From CAYTLW01 sp964438735 (lineage in GTDB: Bacteria > Myxococcota_A > UBA9042), in contig CAYTLW010000015.1 in assembly GCA_964438735.1 (NCBI GenBank), positions 1 through 64,000 on the forward strand: a stretch of DNA of 64,000 nucleotides, read 5' to 3'. The stretch's first letter is position 1. Each line of letters begins with the position of its first letter. The notes beneath the pieces are model-generated. The model ran no database searches. It saw only the letters and a program-made list of their open reading frames with translations, and had not been told where the DNA came from. A program made the position numbers and the translations under genes. Positions 61,101 to 64,000 of this stretch are shown piece after piece.

Positions 61101-62409
61101 TGCAGACGTCCACGGTCGTGCAGGGATCGCCGTCGTCGCAGCCGCCCTCCTTGGGCACATGGAAGCAGCCCGACTGCGGCGCGCAGCCGTCGTTCGTGCA
61201 GCCGTTGTCGTCATCGCATTGCTTGCTGGCCTGGAATCCCTTGCCGACACACTTGCCGCCGACGCAGGTGTCGTTGGTGGTGCAGGCGTCGGAATCGTTG
61301 CAGGAGTCGCCGTCGGCCACCGGCGTGGGCTCACAGATGCCGGTGTTGGGATTGCAGGACCAGTTCTGGCAGGTGTTGCTGCCGCTGCACTTCAGGGTGC
61401 TGCCCTTGCAGGTGCCCAAGACGCAATTGTCGCCGATGGTGCAAGGTTTGCCGTCGCTGCAGGCGGTACCATCAGGCGCCGGGGCGACGGTGATCTGGGT
61501 GGTGATGGGGTCGCATAGAATCTGCTCACATGCAGACTTGGGTTGCGCCTTGGCGATGAGTTCGCCCTTGCACTTGCCCTTCTGACAGCTGTCGTTGTCG
61601 CTGCACTTGCTGCCGTCGTCGCAGGTGGTGCCATCGGTGATCGGCGGGAAGTTGCAGCCGTCGACCTTGTCGCACTTGTCGGTTGTACACGGGTTGCCGT
61701 CGTTGCACTTGAGCGGCTGGCCAGCCAGGCATTTGCCGGCGTCGTCGCAGGTGTCGTCTACGGTGCAGGCGTCGCCATCGGCGCAGTAGATGCCCGCTTT
61801 GGCCGAGGTGTAGGTGCAGCCGGTGGCCGCCGCGCACTTGTCGGCGGTGCAGTCGTTGTCGTCGTCGCAGAGGTCTGCCGCGGCGGGGTCGCCCAGGCAC
61901 TCCTTGAACTGGCATCGATCGTCGGTGGTGCAGGCGTTGTCATCGTCGCACGGACCGTTGGCGTTCTTGGTGCCACAGGAGCCGTCCACGTCGCAGAACG
62001 CGGCCACACAGATCGGCTGGGTACCGCAGTCCAACTTGCCGGTACACTTGCCATCGGCCGTGCACGCGTCGTCGGTGGTGCACACCTTGTCGTCGTCGCA
62101 TTTCAGCCCGACGGGCGCGGGCTCGATGGCGCATTGACCCTGCTTGCAACGCGCGGCCAGGCAACCGCCCACAGCGGCCACGCAGTCATCATCGGACTCG
62201 CAGACCCCGGCATCGACGGGCGTGCCGCCGACATCTGGCTGACCGCCAGCGTCCGATGTCACGTCGGCCGGGCCGGTGTCGCTGCCGGCGTCTGCCGCGG
62301 TCCCGCCCTTGCCCTTGGCGTCATCGCTGCAGCCGGCGCACGAGGTCGCGATTATCGCGCACACGAGCCCGGCGGCCAGAGTTCCCCACCCTCTGAACTC
62401 CCACCTCAT
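55153..62409 (-). CDS. Giant Cys-rich repeat lipoprotein (2418 residues) with C-terminal jelly-roll modules
   Basis: GGAGG lies 4 bases before ATG 62409. The signal peptide (LAAGLVCAIIATSCAGC) ends in a lipobox. After an Asp/Gly linker, residues about 55-1890 are dozens of tandem units of the form CDDGDxCTxxDxCxxGxCxG, with a DGNPCNG variant near 555 and 690. About 1893-2418 are three beta-sandwich modules (NWDATVMSKEGIILPPGWV; GVGFEDRRRF; ESFDTNGFADW) resembling MAM/CBM-like jelly rolls, each ending in a Cys pair. This looks like an extremely long disulfide rod with a ligand-binding tip on the cell surface. Export and folding need an oxidising path. No enzyme motif is visible. Confidence 0.87.
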   Translation of the reverse strand: MRWEFRGWGTLAAGLVCAIIATSCAGCSDDAKGKGGTAADAGSDTGPADVTSDAGGQPDVGGTPVDAGVCESDDDCVAAVGGCLAARCKQGQCAIEPAPVGLKCDDDKVCTTDDACTADGKCTGKLDCGTQPICVAAFCDVDGSCGTKNANGPCDDDNACTTDDRCQFKECLGDPAAADLCDDDNDCTADKCAAATGCTYTSAKAGIYCADGDACTVDDTCDDAGKCLAGQPLKCNDGNPCTTDKCDKVDGCNFPPITDGTTCDDGSKCSDNDSCQKGKCKGELIAKAQPKSACEQILCDPITTQITVAPAPDGTACSDGKPCTIGDNCVLGTCKGSTLKCSGSNTCQNWSCNPNTGICEPTPVADGDSCNDSDACTTNDTCVGGKCVGKGFQASKQCDDDNGCTNDGCAPQSGCFHVPKEGGCDDGDPCTTVDVCKAGKCNGGDKACADTNPCTHDSCDAKTGDCLHKTFIGPCDDGDPCTGGEQCVDGKCAGSDVVCNDDNTCTTDICDSKAGCTYIPKAGGSPCDDGCGCTSNDVCDAGKCKGQGSCSPCNSDIDCLKLDDGNPCNGVIRCMPGGGSCGSPKVCAVDPQTVVDCGATGDECSAALCNPSTGKCSTKFKPAGTPCTTPSKCLVDKICDKKGGCQGTPLKCDDNNPCTNDSCNPKAGCIFAPKKDNTACDDGNACTKVTSCKAGTCTGPNNCQCKGDADCIKYDDGNLCNGIVKCTAGLCVADTKSVVKCTPLAGKPCQINTCEPGTGKCVGKPAAGGAKCDDGDACSLLETCTGGKCVASGKVDCSDGIACTIDVCDKTFGCGNAPVADGGKCSDGNPCTEKDSCNKGKCAGKLLNCDDGNPCTINTCIAGKGGCAALVAPKAECDDGNPCTNGDACKQGKCESTPVDCDDGEGCTVDACDGKGGCKHVQVAGKDCDDGDACSFGDFCDKAGKCVGKGQVCDDGNSCTIDKCIKGKCAVVPVAGQPCDDGDKCTEKDACDGSGACKAVPLVCEDNNPCTVVVGPCTAKNGCAIVQSDGINCNDGDTCTTKDTCSGGGCQGVKLNCDDSNPCTLDECVADKGCVIKANPCNDANDCTFDKCDPPKSPAAPKGTGKGCLHEALNGKKGCTDGTACTKDGTCKGAKCQVELKTCNDDDTCTTDSCDPEKGCIYLPDASTSTVCDDGDACTTDLCDGKGKCVGSKKTCDDGNPCTQDNCHKLKGCLVADLANGVGCEDDDPCTKGTVCQGGFCSGGKVTCPLCPGGQDAECAIFDDNNLCNGAWKCVPDKKGGKAGKCQPFPDPVICDTTGDKPCQKNVCDSLTGKCGVKQLINGSKCDDGVRCTVGDTCQGGSCTSGVVADCSALIDDCNKADCVEDPSSKVGYSCVQLPKTGTVTCDSDADGCTASDKCDNGKCIAGKLIDCEGVGGPCEVATCNSTGKSSFTCKTQPAKDLAPCDDGQKCTHGDFCKAGQCVAGLGEPNCGHLNSFCAKGICDPKANGGTGACMPKSLNEGKGCDADNNGCTVNDSCVKGKCVPGALPDCSNKVSACSLGACQTKGATFECIGTPVNENKPCEADKDGCTVGDRCSSGECTPGKLMDCSKFDGNAGCLVGTCISLGNAFGSCKAVPAKTGTLCDADGSGCTVDDKCNKDGACQTGKLVDCLAFAGSCATGACKSTGIDSFTCTGKPKTDGSKCDADGDGCTVGDACKAGKCIAGPAPNCKDKAKGACILGGCKNKGSDKFLCLAVPKADGDTCNADNNGCTKGDACVGGSCAKGALVTCKEFQGLCASSICKSEGETKSKCLVTAKESYPLLVPAQACKPSEKPPKCPFGYECSPLNVKLDEGSCTSTKSVHCDDNNPCTESDQCAKGECMPGKAKACDDDDGCTLDSCMLGKCDHKPMVGCTKCIDENWDATVMSKEGIILPPGWVTHASDPKYVAFTSTDKNTWNNSKRALRIQWKGPGDDPKGQPRSQTWLLYRRLYLKEGAPATLSFRLLTNFSNESCTFDSLEVRVNNQVVWERCDNSKQIDLVDGWERISLDLSAWAGAAIDLEFRVLAGTSDKDTGLIDIDSLALAGGCGPACLGVGFEDRRRFIVDGKPEPPRIPQPWKMEASAPSWASWTVDKKSGHAGKASLVAKWSGSPPGGKAQKVAFTVPQIQPASGDVLHYALQATSLGDQSCKGDRLTVSIAGQVVDQRCASQPTWQVHTIKLGPWAGKTIDVRFEALSSATKSASANFRVDDIAIAGKCSYTCFAESFDTNGFADWATTSQDVANIRFQLSQTQVKSKDNAAYGWHNEFVKDGKAATLIAREVKGGRFLIPVLGASYSYYANVFMDTDICAAGAGQDGHPLAVSLQRPDEPFLEQDPNEDVDSESWAMGVHCKSTSGWQLMSGTANPETNGQALVPAIELRRNNKVKKTKAYFDNLRFVCK

Positions 62410-62535
62410 CTGGCCTCCATGTTCACATGCCGCGTGACGAGCAGCGCCCGAATCGTGCGACTGCTCCGGACGATATCGCTTTCATCTTGCGCGATCCCCT
62501 CGCGCGGGCGCAAGCACACGCTCTCGGAGTGTGTC

Positions 62536-63864
62536 TCAATCCGCCAGCGACTTGGTGTGATAACCCATCGAAGTGGCGCCCAGCGCCTCATCTGTTTGCA
62601 CGCTGGCCGTCCCCCCTTTCCGGTGACAGCTCTTGCAGGCCCAATCGATGGTGATCCAGGGCATGGCGGTCTTGCCGTCGGCGCTGAACTGCTTGGCCCC
62701 GTGCAATGGGTTGATGACGAAGAGATGGGTTCGGATATCGCCCGTCCACTTGCTGGCGTCGCCCGCGGCGGTGCGACTGATGCGGGGCATGTGACATTCC
62801 ACACACTTGATGACCTTCATCTTCTCTGACTTCTGGTTGAGGTCGTAGTTGATGTGGCAGTTGGTGCACGCCAGGCGGATCCCTTTGAGCGGGTTGAGCT
62901 TGTCGTCGACGTTGCGGGCGCTCTTATGTGCATCGTGGCAGTCGATGCATCGCATCGCATGCTTCTTGCTCTGGAACAGCTCCTCGTACTGGCCATGATG
63001 GCGGATGAAGCCGCCCGACGCGTCAATGGACTCCACATCGCCACGCGAATGGCAGCGGCCGCACGCTTCGGCAGAGCGGTCGATGTCAGCTTTGACCAGC
63101 CAGGGCGCCGCGGAATGTACGCTGCCTGGACCGTGGCAGGCCTCGCATTGCACGCCCGTGGCGTTGAAACTGCCGGCCATGCCCTCGAGGCCATCCTGGT
63201 GCTTGCACGAACCGTCGCCCACCGGGCACGGGACCCAACCCGTTGTGTGGCAGCCGCCGCAGGTATAGGCCTTCTTTTCGCCAGCATGGTACGGGACCCA
63301 CTCCGCCGGGCTGCCCACAACAGGATTGGCGAAGTTCCACTGGGTCTTGTCGCCCGCCGCCCCGGTCACGATGTAGCCCTTGTTGTCTACGAAGCGCACC
63401 TTCCAGCCATAGCCGCCGATGATGTAACTGATGTCCGTCCACGGCATACCCAATGGTGGGTCGGGGATGCCGCCGGTGAGGCCGTCGTAGGGCAGGGACT
63501 GCGGCTTCGTGCCGACGACCTTCGTGAGCTTGTAGGGGTGGCCAGAGAGCTTGAAGGTATCGCCATGGTCTCCATGGCAGGAGATGCACTTGGCGCTGCC
63601 TACATATTGCGGCACCACGGGGCCGGCGTCTTTGCCCGGGTCTCCCTTGTCTCCCTTGTCTCCCTTGTCCCCCTTGACCCCCTTGTCGCCGTCATCGCCC
63701 TTGTCGCCCTTGACCCCGTCATCGCCCTTGTCGCCGGCGACGCCCTTGTCACCAACGGCCCCGCCTTCCCCAGGAGCGCCGACCTCGCCGGCCGACCCTT
63801 CACAGGCACCCAAAGCCAGGCACGCGGACAAGAGCAGGGTGATCAGATGAGGGCACGACTTCAT
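62536..63864 (-). CDS. Octaheme c-type cytochrome lipoprotein with collagen-like stalk
   Basis: 442 residues from ATG 63864 (GAGG 6 bases upstream). The signal peptide ends at Cys21 (LALGAC). Residues 26-79 are 18 Gly-X-Y triplets (GDKGDD-type), a collagen-like stalk rich in Lys/Asp pairs. The remaining 360 residues hold eight CxxCH haem sites: CISCH, CGGCH, CEACH, CGRCH, CIDCH, CTNCH, CVECH, CKSCH. Spacing resembles cytochrome c554/DmsE-like multihaem proteins, but the exact family is unclear. Likely role: electron transfer at the outer surface or in the periplasm, held away from the membrane by the stalk. Haem attachment needs a cytochrome c maturation system, not in this window. Confidence 0.9.
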   Translation of the reverse strand: MKSCPHLITLLLSACLALGACEGSAGEVGAPGEGGAVGDKGVAGDKGDDGVKGDKGDDGDKGVKGDKGDKGDKGDPGKDAGPVVPQYVGSAKCISCHGDHGDTFKLSGHPYKLTKVVGTKPQSLPYDGLTGGIPDPPLGMPWTDISYIIGGYGWKVRFVDNKGYIVTGAAGDKTQWNFANPVVGSPAEWVPYHAGEKKAYTCGGCHTTGWVPCPVGDGSCKHQDGLEGMAGSFNATGVQCEACHGPGSVHSAAPWLVKADIDRSAEACGRCHSRGDVESIDASGGFIRHHGQYEELFQSKKHAMRCIDCHDAHKSARNVDDKLNPLKGIRLACTNCHINYDLNQKSEKMKVIKCVECHMPRISRTAAGDASKWTGDIRTHLFVINPLHGAKQFSADGKTAMPWITIDWACKSCHRKGGTASVQTDEALGATSMGYHTKSLAD

Positions 63865-64000
63865 GGCGTCCTCGTGGCAAGCGCCGCGCTCCCGCCCAAC
63901 GGGCTCAGGAGGCAACACACCCTGTGTAGAATGAGGGATTTCGGCCGATCGCGGTCCTGATCTGCGTCAAGCACGCCACGCACTCGCTCATCCGACGGTT

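Overview
This window is GC-rich (about two thirds G+C), densely coded bacterial chromosome. The best fit is a member of the Myxococcota or a related former deltaproteobacterial line. The signs are: a Ser/Thr kinase with an N-terminal zinc ribbon; several very large lipoproteins built from CDDGxxCTxxDxC units; a CNGxDDDCDGxxDE (MopE-type) motif; an AgmX/PglI-type C-terminal domain; and an EF-G of the spirochaete/deltaproteobacterial/mitochondrial type. I saw no tRNA, rRNA, CRISPR array, phage or insertion sequence.

Layout. 1-10190 (minus strand): a membrane protein cut by the window edge, a kinase, a 1712-residue Cys-rich/propeller lipoprotein, a smaller propeller lipoprotein and a polytopic membrane protein. 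10302-18085 (plus): an outer-membrane barrel fused to a His-rich linker and a thioredoxin domain, a YyaL/DUF255 protein, an NHL-type propeller gene broken by an apparent assembly artefact, a DUF4399 protein and a redoxin-tailed lipoprotein. 18121-20169 (minus): another polytopic membrane protein. 20336-24674 (plus): a sugar epimerase-aminotransferase fusion, a GT2 glycosyltransferase and a zinc-ribbon membrane protein that seems to lack a standard start codon. 24734-30565: a lipoprotein with four six-bladed NHL propellers. 30684-34897: a HAD phosphatase / glutamine amidotransferase / RND exporter operon. 34916-38554 (minus): a Cys-rich FG-GAP-like lipoprotein. 38839-43032 (plus): EF-G, a RecA-like ATPase with a SLOG-like tail, and a small barrel split by an amber codon. 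43138-54156 (minus): a run of seven genes, read from acyl-CoA dehydratase activase through a degenerate GGDEF protein, a Cys-rich lipoprotein, a FecR/AgmX protein and a cupin to homoserine dehydrogenase and homoserine kinase. 54682-55149 (plus): a small, possibly GIY-YIG-like protein. 55153-63864 (minus): a 2418-residue Cys-rich lipoprotein and an octaheme cytochrome c on a collagen-like stalk.

How it fits together. Much of the window codes for exported, disulfide-rich or haem-bearing lipoproteins: rod-like Cys repeats or Gly-X-Y stalks that carry propellers, jelly rolls or haems. Several thioredoxin-fold proteins lie among them (10398, 11878, 15776). Joint action in folding or maintaining this cell-surface layer is inference only. 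The rest is core metabolism (threonine biosynthesis), translation (EF-G), envelope sugar chemistry and regulation.

Quality warning. Poly-G tracts at 30-52 and about 14941-15020 look like sequence or assembly artefacts, the second beside an error-rich duplicate of a gene end. Several other lesions (10383, 10392, 42487, 23499) may also be base errors rather than biology.
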